Assembly (NCBI GenBank): GCA_002748705.1
Contig: PDSZ01000012.1
Coordinates: 1 to 64,000, forward strand
DNA length: 64,000 nt
Source: Candidatus Fermentibacterota bacterium
Lineage (GTDB): Bacteria; Fermentibacterota; Fermentibacteria; Fermentibacterales; Fermentibacteraceae
Reading direction: 5' to 3'
Positions 51,315 to 61,089 of this stretch are shown here, piece after piece. How positions within the stretch are numbered: the first letter of the stretch is position 1; each line of letters starts with the position of its first letter. The notes below the pieces were generated by a model. The model did not search any database. It saw only the letters and a program-made list of their open reading frames with translations, and had not been told where the DNA came from. The translations under genes were made by a program, and so were the position numbers.

Positions 51315-52994
51315 ATGCTGACAAAATATTTCAAAGGCAGATTTTGTTTGCCTGTTATGGTTCTTCTTGTTTTGCTGCTGTACCTTCCAACTCTTCGAAC
51401 AGGTTTTCTCAGTGACGATTTTCTGGATGCGCAGACAGAGACAGGTGATGCTCATCTTGCCTTCAGTTCAATGATGTCTTCAGGATACAGGCCTCTTATG
51501 TCTTACAGCTGGGGTCTGGACAATCTTGTGTGGGGAAGGCGAATGCAATGGGGATGGCACCTGACGAACATTCTGATTCTGTTTGCGGCTCTGTACTCTC
51601 TCAGAAGATTTCTGAAACTGTTCATCTCCTGTGAGACTTCGGTGCTTGCCGGAGTGGCATTGTTTGCTCTTTGTTACCCTGTTGCGCTCTCTGTGGGAAA
51701 AGTGGTATGGAGAACATCCCTTCTTCCGCTTATTCCGCTGCTCTGGGCAATGGTGCTTGCAGTGGAATACGAAAAGGAACAGCGGTTTCTGTTTGCTGCA
51801 GCGGCTTCGTTTCTTCTGCTTGTCTCTCTTCTTCTGAAAGAGACAGCTCTTGCTTCCGCTCCGGTGTTTGGTGTTCTCACATGGTCTGTTTCCAGTGGAA
51901 AAGAGCAGGGCAGAGCTTTTCTGAGAGGTTTCGCTGCTGCTGCTGTAGCTACTGCTGTTTACATTGTTCTCAGGCTTCTGGCAGTGGGGCTTGTAACCGG
52001 ATATGCTGACTCTGCTTCATTTAGTCCTTTGATGCTGAAAAACATAGCTCTGCTTTTCAGTATGGTATGGTCTCCCTGGCTGGACTCTGTTCCGGTGAGA
52101 ATACTGCTGCCGCTGCAAATAATGGTTCTTATACTTATGCCCGCTTCGGGAAAACTCAAACTTTTTATCGGTAGTATGTCTGTATTTCTGCTTCTCACTG
52201 CGTCCAATCTGTCTCCCCGCCCTGATTACGCTGTGCCTGGCGCTCTTGCTGCAGCTTTAGCTGTTGCTGTTTATGGAGAAGCTGTAAAGAAGCGCAGGGC
52301 TGTGATACCCCTTTACGGACTATTGCTTCTGGGAGTGTTCCTTCAATCCAGAGATCAGCTCAAGATACTGGGAGAAGCATCAGATATGGTAGTTTCTCAG
52401 ACAGCACTTATGGCCGAAATAGCAGACGAAGTTCCAGGAGAGAGCCCTCTTTTTTTCAGAGGAGTTCCAGAAGCTGTTGCAGGCTATTCAACTTTCTGGG
52501 GCGAGGAGTACATGCAGCCTCTGGAGTATGCAGGCTATAACCCTGGACGATTCGTAACAGGAGTGTCAGGAATGTGGGAACTGCTTCTTATTCATGGAGA
52601 AGGGCATATAATCTTTCTGAAAGAGAACAGCTGGCAGAGTTATTCGGTTTCAAGTACAGGATATGATGAATCCCTTTCAGATACATCTGTTGTTTTGAGG
52701 CAAAGCCTTCAAGCAGGTCTGTTGGCTCAGTATCCGTCCTGCGTTGTCGGTTCTGCTGATGCGGCTGTTTTCCTGCTCAGTCCAATTCATGGAGACTCTC
52801 TGATAAGACTGGAAGCTGAGAACATCGATCATCAACAGGTGATTGATCTTGCCTCTGTTCCTGAGTGGATTGCCGATGGAAGCAGTGCTGTTCTTGTTTC
52901 TGACAGAGAGGTTGAACTTGTTTTCTCATCAAGAAACATTGCTGCTGAGAATGCTGAAGAAAGGCTTTTGCGAAAGGCTTCAGAAGGCCATTGA
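51315..52994 (+). CDS. GT-C-type polytopic glycosyltransferase-like membrane protein
   Basis: The 559-residue protein begins with a helix (LPVMVLLVLLLYLPTLRTG) followed by FLSDDFLDA, the Asp-Asp loop that is catalytic in lipid-linked-sugar glycosyltransferases of the GT-C fold. About nine further helices follow to residue 350; the last 200 residues form a soluble extracytoplasmic part. Sugar and acceptor are unknown. It is followed by two more envelope-modification genes, which suggests a surface glycan locus. Confidence 0.65.
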   Translation: MLTKYFKGRFCLPVMVLLVLLLYLPTLRTGFLSDDFLDAQTETGDAHLAFSSMMSSGYRPLMSYSWGLDNLVWGRRMQWGWHLTNILILFAALYSLRRFLKLFISCETSVLAGVALFALCYPVALSVGKVVWRTSLLPLIPLLWAMVLAVEYEKEQRFLFAAAASFLLLVSLLLKETALASAPVFGVLTWSVSSGKEQGRAFLRGFAAAAVATAVYIVLRLLAVGLVTGYADSASFSPLMLKNIALLFSMVWSPWLDSVPVRILLPLQIMVLILMPASGKLKLFIGSMSVFLLLTASNLSPRPDYAVPGALAAALAVAVYGEAVKKRRAVIPLYGLLLLGVFLQSRDQLKILGEASDMVVSQTALMAEIADEVPGESPLFFRGVPEAVAGYSTFWGEEYMQPLEYAGYNPGRFVTGVSGMWELLLIHGEGHIIFLKENSWQSYSVSSTGYDESLSDTSVVLRQSLQAGLLAQYPSCVVGSADAAVFLLSPIHGDSLIRLEAENIDHQQVIDLASVPEWIADGSSAVLVSDREVELVFSSRNIAAENAEERLLRKASEGH

Positions 52995-53205
52995 TTCCCT
53001 GAGACAGTTGCTGAAATACCGCAATTCAGACGAGCTTCGGCAAACAAGGTATCATGCGTTCAGCTTTGCCGAGTCTGGTTGCTTGTGATTCAACACAGGC
53101 TTGATAGCCTGTTAAGGCCTCTTCTTCAGCAGTGTTCTGTGCCTGTTGAAAGAATATTGAAAAGCCTCCCCCAGGATTAACCGCAGGCATGTTTTTTCAG
53201 GTTAT

Positions 53206-53690
53206 TTTTTTACCGTCGTGCTTCTGCACAAGTTCAATGACATCAGGGAAGCCCATTCCCAGAGCCTTGAGCTTTTCTGTGGTTGGAATTCCATCATTTG
53301 TCCAGCTTCTTCTGTATACTGCGTCAAGAACTTTTCGCAGCGGTCTTCTCTGTATTTTCAGGTGGCAGCAACCCTGGTTGCACTAAGGGTCGATAGGTGT
53401 GCCGTCCAGGGGGAAGCAGGAGATACATACACCGTTTCTCGTTGTGTATGGTTAACTTCCTGCCTCAGGAGCCAGAGATCTAATCCTTACCCTTCTGTAT
53501 ATTTCTCCCTGATATCTTCAGTGGTGGGTATGATACTGAAAGAGCAGTAGAGTATATCCACTCTGGGAGTTTCACCTGTGCAGTTCTTCACAGCCGGTTT
53601 CTGCTTGTAACTGAAAGAAGCCATAACCTTCTGTGCTTCAATTATCTCCCTGGTGGAATACTCGCAGGGCATGTATATCCTTCCGGTTTG
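53206..53690 (-). pseudogene. Decayed gene fragment, possibly the C-terminus of an aldehyde:ferredoxin oxidoreductase
   Basis: On the minus strand the last 60 codons read RRPLRKVLDAVYRRSWTNDG, IPTTEKLKALGMGFPDVIEL. The pattern 'Tyr-x2-Arg-x-Trp-x-(4)-Gly-Ile-Pro-Thr-x-Glu-Lys-Leu-x2-Leu-Gly' resembles the extreme C-terminus of AOR-family enzymes. Upstream, in other frames, MPCEYSTREIIEAQKVMASF and ILYCSFSIIPTTEDIREKY could be earlier parts. The identification is weak. The bases 52995-53205 hold no gene. Confidence 0.3.
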
Positions 53691-54241
53691 AGTTAGAAGT
53701 GTGGAATTTTCTCTTTAATCTTTATTGAAAACGCAAAATGCAATGATTGCAGTAAGTTGCTCGTTCCGTTATCCCCGAAATGAATAACGATCAGCTGTTA
53801 CGCAATTCAGAGTTGAATGCCTGACCGGAAAGCTCTAAATCCTTGAATAGTCTGGTGTTCTGCAGTGCTTTCAGTTCAATTCAATCAAGCTGCGATGCTG
53901 GTTTTACTTATAATAAGTACGATACCTCACATTTCTGTACAGATACTCAGTAGAAGTGTGGTGGCACCTGCAAAGGTATTATGTAGTTAAAGGATTTACA
54001 TTCTGTATTGATTTTATGGTTTAATATTGTTGATTCAGGTGTTTGGTGTAATGGCTGAATAAAATGCGCTGTCCTAATTATTTTAGTATTATGATATATA
54101 CTATCATATAATATAGTATGTAGTAGTAAAATACATTAGTCTTTGATTCAGACCCCGGTTGGGATTGTCAGCTTACTCAGTTTTGTTATATGCTACTTCT
54201 TTATGGTGGCAGGCTAAGAATTCAAGCAATATGCCGGGAGT
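53691..54241. other. AT-rich gene-free stretch
   Basis: I found no supportable gene here. From about 54050 the sequence becomes strongly AT-rich, with partly palindromic ATGATATATACTATCATAT and ATAATATAGTATG. It probably holds the promoter of the glycosyltransferase-like gene at 54242. Confidence 0.5.
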
Positions 54242-55796
54242 ATGAAAACTGGGTTATATATGATCATTAATAATAATATATTCATTCCTCTTATTTTACT
54301 CGTAATGATTGGAGGAACACTCCACATTTTGTCCTTTGGGAACTGTTTACAGGATGATGCTTACATCGGTCTTCGCTATTCAAGAAACCTGGCAGATGGA
54401 GCAGGTTTAGTATTTAACCGCAATGAGAGGGTTGAGGGGTACACTAATTTTCTCTGGATATTGCTTGGCGCTTTTCCTTTTCTGACTGGAATTGATCCTG
54501 TCGTATACCTGAGAATTCTTGGTGTGATCAGTGCTCTTCTGGCAGCCTGCGCTGCTGGCCGACTGGCTGCATTATTATCAGGTGGTTCGGTGATTGCATC
54601 GGCTGTTTCTGCATTGCTTGTGGCCAGTATGCCATTTGCAATGGCAGAAGCTTCTATGGGTCTGGAAACTCTTCTTTTTACATTTTTTGTGATTATTGCC
54701 TTTGCAAGGTGTATTGAGGAGGGACAGGATTTAAGCCGGAAAGGCTATCTCTCAGGTGCTTTTATGGCTATGGGCGCCCTTACAAGACCGGAAGGATACG
54801 GAGTCGCGCTGTTTATCCTGGGAATTGATCTTTGGCAGTTGATCAGGTCTGACGGAAGCGCTGTGCTGAGAAACCAGCTGATTCAGCGATGGTGTGTCTT
54901 TGGAATTGCTTCGCTTTCACATCTTTTCTTCAGATACTTTTATTATGGTGATATTGTTCCGAATACCTTTCATGCAAAGGTAGGAGGAGGCATCAATTCG
55001 CTGGAAAGAGGTTTCAGATATCTGGTAAAGTACATTTCTGATGTTATCCTGCTGGCGGTTTTTTCTTTTATGAGTGCGTTGCTTATGCTGATAAAGGGAA
55101 GCAGGTTTCAGAGGCGGTTAACTATACTGTTTACTGTTTTCATGATTTGCTACCCTTGGATATGTGGTTTATGTTGGAGGAGACTTCAAGCCCACTCACC
55201 GATTCTTCGTATTGCCATCAGCTGTCATGGCAGGTTTTTCAGGTTCCGGAGCTGCTTTTGTATTCCGATTGAACAGAGGAAAACTGTTGAAGATGGTTGT
55301 TTCAGCAGTTCTGGGGCTGACAGTTGCTCAGCTCATCGTTTATGGTGAAGAAGTACATGAATTTGCCCGTTGGCGAAGCTCTGTTCTTCCAGTGCATATT
55401 GCTGCCGGCAGGTGGCTTGGCGAATCCTTTCCTGATTCAACCCTGATAGCCACAGGAAATGCTGGAGTTATTCCATTTGAATCAGGGCTGCCTTGTATTG
55501 ATATGCACGGGCTATGCGACAGAACTATTGCGTCAAGACCTTTATCCAACATGGGAGAAGGGCTTCCAGGGCACGAAAAGGGAGACGGGCTTTATGTACT
55601 CAGTCGCAGACCTGATATTATTCTTTTCATGCGTTCCCGTTTTTCCGAGGAACCTGCAACAGAAGAGAATATTGCAGTTAACCTGTTCGGAGTAAGTGAA
55701 TTTGAGCTATGGAACAATCCTGTATTCCACCGGAACTATCGTCTGGAATCTGTGGAGCTTGATTTTGGTTATTTTAACTACTACCGGCGTATCTGA
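54242..55796 (+). pseudogene. GT-C-type membrane glycosyltransferase-like gene, broken by one frameshift
   Basis: The first frame (from 54242) encodes about 305 sensible residues with the catalytic-type loop CLQDDAYIGLRYSRNLADG and VEGYTNFLWILLG, MASMGLETLLF-like helices and GDIVPNTFHAKV. Near 55155 it runs out of sense, while another frame continues with VVYVGGDFKPTHRFFVLPSA to the end at 55796. YVGGDF-x2-x-HRF is a conserved loop of this family, so the two frames are one gene of about 515 codons with a one-base change around CCTTGGATATGTGG. It could be a sequencing error, a recent mutation or recoding. Confidence 0.75.
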
Positions 55797-55867
55797 CAGG
55801 AACAGGTCGCAGTTTGTGATTCTGCTGAACAGATGGGCCTGAAACAGCCAGTAACCGGAGGTAGTTT

Positions 55868-57190
55868 ATGAACCGCTATTCTGTTTTGCCGCTTCTTCTT
55901 TTTTTTCTTCTGAGTCTTTCCTGCGGTGGAGAATCAAAACCCAATGTGGTTCTTATCATAGTGGACACCCTCAGATCTGATCATCTCGGCTGTTACGGAT
56001 ACCACAGGAACACAACTCCCGCAATGGACAGCCTGGCTGCGGAAGGTACAAGATATGCATGTGTTACAGCAGGCGAACCGTGGACACTGCCTTCAATGGC
56101 AACCATCTTTACCGGCTTTTATCCCCTTGAGCACAATGCCAGACGCAGAGGTGATTCATATTTCGGTATAGCTTCTGAGGCATTTACTCTTACAGAACTT
56201 ATGCACAGTGAAGGGTACGCAACAGCTGCTTTCTTCAATGTTATCTTCATGAATCAGGATTTCGGTTTTCATCAGGGTTTTGACCATTTTGACTGCTACT
56301 CTTCACTGGGAAGCAGCAGTGACAGAAACGCAGAGCAGACTGTTGACGCTGCTCTGGAGTGGCTTGATGGGGAATATGGCGGTGAACCGCTCTTTCTTGC
56401 AGTGCATTTCTATGACCCGCATCTCACATACACACCTCCTGACTCATTTGCTGATTTATGGCGTGATACCTCATATGCAGGAGAGTTTGATTCTTCATGG
56501 GGTGTTCGGGAAGCTGTAGTTAATGTCAATAAAGGTGTAATAGGGTTAAATGATGATGATCTGTACAACCTTGAAGCACTCTATGACGGAGAGATAGCCT
56601 ATACTGATAATGAAATAGGCAGACTGCTTGCAGGTTTGAGGGAACGGGGTATTACAGATAATGCTATTGTAGTTCTTGTTGCAGATCACGGTGAGGAATT
56701 CAAGGATCATCAGAAGATGGGGCATGCCCATTCACTGTACCAGGAACTGCTGAATGTGCCTATGATTATTTGTGGAGAGGGTTTTGAGCCTTCGTCGGTC
56801 TGTTCCCTGAATGTTACTCAGGCTGATATTTTCCCCACTGTATGCGCTTGGGCAGGTATAGATTACGAAGGTGCTACTTCCGGTGTTAATCTGCTTTCAG
56901 GTGATGTTTCAGCTGAAAGAAGCATACCTGCCGGAATGAACATGGAAACAGGCTATGTTGTTACTTCAAGGCGAAGAAATCTGAAACTGCATCTGTTCGA
57001 TCATGGAACAGTCGCATTTATGTTTGATCTGTCAGATGATCCCGGTGAACATGAGCCTCTTGAGGATGTGGATGAAGAACTCAGAGAAGCTGCTGCGTTT
57101 TACCTTGCCACTCCTCCCATGTACAATCCTCCGGCAATCCCTGTAGAAAACTCGTTTACTGAAGCTCTGCACAATCTTGGATACATATAG
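55868..57190 (+). CDS. Sulfatase/alkaline-phosphatase superfamily lipoprotein
   Basis: The 440-residue protein starts after GGAGGTAG with a lipoprotein signal (LLFFLLSLSC). Family signatures are NVVLIIVDTLRSDHLGCYGY (metal Asp), AGEPWTLPSMATIFTGFYP (active-site region), HFYDPH and VLVADHGEEFKDH (metal Asp-His). In true sulfatases the active-site reads Cys/Ser-x-Pro-x-Arg, where the Cys becomes formylglycine; here the position is Thr and the Arg is Met. Thr is the nucleophile of phosphoglycerol or phosphoethanolamine transferases of this superfamily. It is therefore more likely a phospho-transferase or hydrolase than a sulfatase. Confidence 0.82.
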   Translation: MNRYSVLPLLLFFLLSLSCGGESKPNVVLIIVDTLRSDHLGCYGYHRNTTPAMDSLAAEGTRYACVTAGEPWTLPSMATIFTGFYPLEHNARRRGDSYFGIASEAFTLTELMHSEGYATAAFFNVIFMNQDFGFHQGFDHFDCYSSLGSSSDRNAEQTVDAALEWLDGEYGGEPLFLAVHFYDPHLTYTPPDSFADLWRDTSYAGEFDSSWGVREAVVNVNKGVIGLNDDDLYNLEALYDGEIAYTDNEIGRLLAGLRERGITDNAIVVLVADHGEEFKDHQKMGHAHSLYQELLNVPMIICGEGFEPSSVCSLNVTQADIFPTVCAWAGIDYEGATSGVNLLSGDVSAERSIPAGMNMETGYVVTSRRRNLKLHLFDHGTVAFMFDLSDDPGEHEPLEDVDEELREAAAFYLATPPMYNPPAIPVENSFTEALHNLGYI

Positions 57191-57198
57191 GAGATAAT

Positions 57199-57816
57199 AT
57201 GGAAACGGTCGGCCGCAGTTCTTAAAGGACTGCTGAAGCTCTGTTGAAAATTTCCGCTGGAATTGCCGGTACAGAAGGAATAGGTTGTGGCCATGCTTCT
57301 TGCTTCTTGCCAGAGCAGGATCATGAAGCATTACCGCAGCAGATTTTGATATTGTTGAACCCTCTAATCTTAACAGGCAGTCCTTTTTTGTGGATCAGAA
57401 AGGTATGCCCAGGGTGGAAGCCCTTAGGAAAACCTTTTAAGAATAAATCCTGAAATGGTTTTCAATCCTGTTACTTACAGGATAACTGCCGATAGCATTA
57501 ATGAGATATTCGGTGAGTGCAGGGTGCTGGTGGAGGCTGTGGACAGAGGTGAAACCAAAGCCATGCTTATTGAACAGTGGGTCTTCCTTTATTCTGAGCG
57601 GCCTTTGATCGCCTGTTCCGGCATATCCTGCTTCGGTGATTTTAGCGGAATAACAGTTGCCAGAACCGGTAAGCTTTCTGTTGTTGGAGATCAGCATTCA
57701 GAGCCTGAGGAAGAGGTTTTTCAGCAAAAGTTACTGCTGCGGTATCATGGAGCTTCTTTGCGCTTTTACTGAGGAGAAATGCAACAATTGTCAGGGATGC
57801 GGGAATAACCCTGTAG
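57199..57816 (+). pseudogene. thiF: Decayed ThiF/E1-like adenylyltransferase
   Basis: After a good ribosome site (TAGGAG) and ATG, several frames must be joined: ISAGIAGTEGIGC (nucleotide loop, degenerate), LARAGS, SITAADFDIVEPSNLNRQSF with FVDQKGMPRVEALRKTL (the E1 core with Asn-x-Asn-Arg-Gln), MVFNPVTYRITADSINEIF, VLVEAVDRGETKAMLIE, PLIACSGIS, LSVVGDQHSE, and FSAKVTAA near the end. This is ThiF in order, with at least three frameshifts. It normally adenylates ThiS or MoaD-type carriers. Confidence 0.8.
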
Positions 57817-57959
57817 TGCTGAAGACAAACGGAAAACAGATTCCGCTCACCGGTTTTCAGGCAAGGCTGGTTGAGGAAGTTGCAAGAGGAGTGCTGAATA
57901 CTCTTAAAAGTGCTGACGCAAGCATGGCGATTACTCTGGAGATAAGTCATAAGGTCTGA
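57747..57959 (+). CDS. Small Cys-rich protein overlapping the thiF remnant
   Basis: A 70-residue frame overlaps the thiF 3' end: MELLCAFTEEKCNNCQGCGN, then NPVVLKTNGKQIPLTGFQAR, LVEEVARGVLNTLKSADAS. Cys-x2-Cys-x2-Cys suggests a metal or cluster site. The composition is protein-like, so it is likely a real small gene of the former thiF operon. There is no strong ribosome site, and it may be dying with thiF. I do not recognise a family. Confidence 0.45.
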   Translation: MELLCAFTEEKCNNCQGCGNNPVVLKTNGKQIPLTGFQARLVEEVARGVLNTLKSADASMAITLEISHKV

Positions 57960-58020
57960 GAGAGTGGCTTCCAGCAGTCTTGCTGCAAGATACAAACAGG
58001 TCGGTTACTCTGGAGCTGAG

Positions 58021-58722
58021 TCAGACCCGAAGTTGAACATCAATCACCCTTTCAGCCATTTCTTCAGCTATTTTTTCCAGGTATTCTGCAGGATAAGATG
58101 GAGTGCCAAGGAGTTCCCGGGATAGAGTCTTGTCGCTTCGGAATCTCTGAATTGCGTACCTCCGAATCTTTTTGGGGCCCAGTATGTTCAGCAGTTCCAT
58201 GATGTCCTGTTCTTCCACTATTCCAGGAACCATTGTTGACCGGAACTCCCACGCAACCTTGTTCTGCTCCATAAGTATTCCGGCAGCTTTCAGAACCGGT
58301 TCTATTCCAGCCCTTCCTCCGGTAGCCATTTTGTATTTTTTCGGGCTGGTCTTAAGGTCCATTGCAACAAAATCAACATAGGGAAGAGCCTGCTGAAGCC
58401 TTTCAGGAAAGGTTCCGTTGGTATCCAGTTTTACCAGAAGGAGAGTTTCCTTCTTTATTCTTTTCAGAAGTTCCAGATTCTCAGTATAAAGAAGAGGCTC
58501 TCCTCCGGTGAGAACCACCGCATCAATGAACCCCTCCCTTTCTTTCAGCTCTTCAATAACTTCTACATTGCTCAGGCTGCATGTGCTGTCAAGAAGATCA
58601 GGGTTTACAAGATCCGGATTATGGCAAAAAGGGCAGGCAAGATTACAACCTGCAGAAAAAAGCACAGTGGAAATCTTGCCTGGATATTCAATAAGGCTGG
58701 TGCCCTGAAGGGATCTGATCAA
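58021..58722 (-). CDS. nrdG: Radical SAM activase of the anaerobic ribonucleotide reductase
   Basis: The 233-residue protein starts with TTG 2 nt after the small nrdD ORF. CNLACPFCHNPDL gives the radical SAM Cys-x3-Cys-x2-Cys; VVLTGGEPLLY binds SAM; VDFVAMDLKTSPKKY follows. This longer NrdG type (TIGR02495-like) generates the glycyl radical on NrdD. It is the last gene of the nrdD operon. Confidence 0.9.
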   Translation of the reverse strand: MIRSLQGTSLIEYPGKISTVLFSAGCNLACPFCHNPDLVNPDLLDSTCSLSNVEVIEELKEREGFIDAVVLTGGEPLLYTENLELLKRIKKETLLLVKLDTNGTFPERLQQALPYVDFVAMDLKTSPKKYKMATGGRAGIEPVLKAAGILMEQNKVAWEFRSTMVPGIVEEQDIMELLNILGPKKIRRYAIQRFRSDKTLSRELLGTPSYPAEYLEKIAEEMAERVIDVQLRV

Positions 58723-58724
58723 AT

Positions 58725-58877
58725 TCAGTCGTTTTCAGTGTTCAGCTCAACATAGCTTCTCTGGGAGAACTCTTCCTTCTTGCCCTTGTTCCAGTTCTGA
58801 ACAGGTCTGTAGTATCCAACCACTCTGGAGTAAACCTCTGCCTTGACTGCCTTAACCTTTTTTGTGTTTTCGCTCAT
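58725..58877 (-). CDS. nrdD: Separate 50-residue glycyl-radical segment of NrdD
   Basis: This ORF begins in an ATGA overlap with the stop of the large nrdD and reads VKAEVYSRVVGYYRPVQNWN, KGKKEEFSQRSY. Arg-Val-x-Gly-Tyr is the glycyl-radical motif that normally stands at the C-terminus of NrdD, followed by the usual PVxxWNxGKxxEF. The large subunit at 58874 lacks it. The enzyme is thus encoded as two translationally coupled pieces. The radical-bearing Gly would be supplied by this peptide. Confidence 0.85.
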   Translation of the reverse strand: MSENTKKVKAVKAEVYSRVVGYYRPVQNWNKGKKEEFSQRSYVELNTEND

Positions 58878-60994
58878 AACACATCCACCTTTTCTATGCT
58901 GAGAAAGAGACTCTGCTCCTTCTCCTGGGGTTTATTGAATTCCTCAATTTCTCTGTAGCTTCCATGTTGAAGATTTCCGTTGAAATCCACAAGCTCTCCG
59001 AATTGGTTTATCTCTTCATCGGTATGGGGATAGGGGCAGCTGAAATGCTCACCTGCTATATATCCGTGAACCGGGCAGATACTGAATGTCGGAGTAAGGC
59101 TGAAGTAGGGAAGTTTAAACCTGGTTACTATCTTCTTTGCCAGCTCTCTTACCATTCTCCAGTCGCTTATGGCTTCACCTATAAACACATGTACAACAGT
59201 TCCTCCGGTGAACATTGCCTGAAGATCGTCCTGGTGCTTGAGAAGGCTGTAGACATCCATCTGTGTGTTAACCGGCAGATGCACTGAGTTTGTGTAGTAG
59301 GGGTTTGACACGCCCTGGCAGCACGCATCAGGGAACTGCAGCTTGTCTTTGTTTGCAAGACGGTAGCTGGCGCCTTCAGCAGGAGAGGCTTCAAGGTTAT
59401 AGAGGTTTCCTGTTTCCACCTGGAACTCGCTGAGTTTTTCCCTCATGAATGTAAGTACCTTGAGCGCCCATTCCTTTCCTTCAGCGGTTGCTATGCCTTT
59501 GCCTATGCAGTTCTCTGCTCCTTCATTGATTCCTATAAGACCTATGGTACTGAAGTGGTTTGCCCAGTATGTGCCGGCTTCTTCCTTTACATGCCTCAGG
59601 TAGTATCTGGTATAAGGATAGAGCCCTCTTTCCGTCAGTTCCTCAACGAAGTTTCTTTTCAGCTCAAGGGATTCTCTGGCGGCTTCCATAACAGAACTGA
59701 GCCTCTGAAAGAAAGCTGTTTGGTCACCTCTTGTTACAAGCGCGATTCTTGGAATGTTGATTGTAACCACTCCGATTGAACCGGTGAGAGGATTGGAGCC
59801 GAACAGTCCGCCGCCTCTTGCCTTCAGTTCCCTGTTGTCCAGGCGAAGCCTGCAGCACATTGATCGGGAATCTTCCGGATTCATGTCTGAATTGACAAAG
59901 TTGCTGAAATAGGGAATACCGTATTTGCCGGTCATTTCCCAGAGAGGCTGGAGATCATCATCATCCCACTGGAAATCATCCGTCAGGTTGTATGTGGGAA
60001 TAGGGAATGTAAATATTCGGCCCTTTGCGTCACCTTCCATCATCAGTTCGCTGAATGCCCGGTTGAATGTGTTCATCTCCTGCTGAAATTCGCTGTATGT
60101 CTCAGGCTGTTCAACTCCGCCGATTATCACATGCATATCTTTGTGGGTGGAGGGAACCTTCAGATCCATTGTGATGTTGGTGAATGGAGTTTGAAAACCC
60201 ACTCTGGTAGGAATGTTCACATTGAAAAGGAATTCCTGAACACACTGCTTTACATCTTTGAATGACAGGTTATCGTATCTGATGAATGGGGCCAGAAGTG
60301 TATCGAAATTGCTGAAGGCCTGTGCTCCGGCTGCTTCACCCTGAAGGGTGTAGAAGTAGTTAACCACTTGGCCGAGAGCGGTTCTCAGGTGAGATGCAGG
60401 TTTGGATTCTATCTTTCCTCTGGCGCCGAGAAAACCGCCTCTCAGAAGCTCCATAAGATCCCAGCCGACACAGTAGGGGCCAAGAATGCCCAAATCGTGA
60501 ATGTGCATGTCGCCGTTGTCCTGGAGTTCCTTGATTCCTGGGGTGTATATCTTTGAGAGCCAGTATCTGGCCGTTATAGAGCTGGAGAGGTAAAAGTTCA
60601 GACCCTGAAGGCTGTAGTTCATGTTGGAGTTCTCGTTTACACGCCAGTCCTGCTGTCCGATGTAATCCGTTACAAGATTGTCCATTCCCTGAAAAATAGC
60701 CTTGACTTCACGGGCCTCATTGCGCTTTTCTCTGTATAGGATAAACTGTCTTGCAGCTGCTGTAAGCTTTCTGAGGACGAAGGTTTCCTCAATGATGTCC
60801 TGAATCTGTTCCACCATGGGAATTGAACCTGGCTTGAAGTAGGCCATGTAAAGGGCTGCCTCCACCTGATCGGCCATTTCGCGGCTTGAGCCCTCTGTGT
60901 CTGATGCTTTGAGAGCACGATCTATGGCACTCTCGATCTTTCTCTTTCTGTACGAAACTACTCTGCCGTCTCTTTTTCTTACCAGCCAATCCAT
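58874..60994 (-). CDS. nrdD: Anaerobic (class III) ribonucleoside-triphosphate reductase, large part without the glycyl-radical tail
   Basis: The 706-residue protein starts with an ATP-cone (VRKRDGRVVSYRKRKIESAI) that senses ATP/dATP. The catalytic barrel follows: MHIHDLGILGPYCVGWDL, FNVNIPTRVGFQTPFTNITM, NSDMNPEDSRSMCCRLRLDN with the active-site Cys, SIGVVTINIPRIA, and near the end FSICPVHGYIAGEHFSCPYP with zinc-type Cys residues. It then continues about 55 residues to a stop without the Arg-Val-x-Gly-Tyr motif, which is in the next ORF. Ribonucleotides are reduced to deoxyribonucleotides without oxygen, so the host has an anaerobic lifestyle. Confidence 0.93.
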   Translation of the reverse strand: MDWLVRKRDGRVVSYRKRKIESAIDRALKASDTEGSSREMADQVEAALYMAYFKPGSIPMVEQIQDIIEETFVLRKLTAAARQFILYREKRNEAREVKAIFQGMDNLVTDYIGQQDWRVNENSNMNYSLQGLNFYLSSSITARYWLSKIYTPGIKELQDNGDMHIHDLGILGPYCVGWDLMELLRGGFLGARGKIESKPASHLRTALGQVVNYFYTLQGEAAGAQAFSNFDTLLAPFIRYDNLSFKDVKQCVQEFLFNVNIPTRVGFQTPFTNITMDLKVPSTHKDMHVIIGGVEQPETYSEFQQEMNTFNRAFSELMMEGDAKGRIFTFPIPTYNLTDDFQWDDDDLQPLWEMTGKYGIPYFSNFVNSDMNPEDSRSMCCRLRLDNRELKARGGGLFGSNPLTGSIGVVTINIPRIALVTRGDQTAFFQRLSSVMEAARESLELKRNFVEELTERGLYPYTRYYLRHVKEEAGTYWANHFSTIGLIGINEGAENCIGKGIATAEGKEWALKVLTFMREKLSEFQVETGNLYNLEASPAEGASYRLANKDKLQFPDACCQGVSNPYYTNSVHLPVNTQMDVYSLLKHQDDLQAMFTGGTVVHVFIGEAISDWRMVRELAKKIVTRFKLPYFSLTPTFSICPVHGYIAGEHFSCPYPHTDEEINQFGELVDFNGNLQHGSYREIEEFNKPQEKEQSLFLSIEKVDVL

Positions 60995-61089
60995 AAAGAC
61001 GAAAAACCCTTCCCAGTTTTCTAAGATGTTATACCATAAATTCTATGACTTGATAATAACAAATAGGTAGTGCCCTGGCAAGCGCAAAA

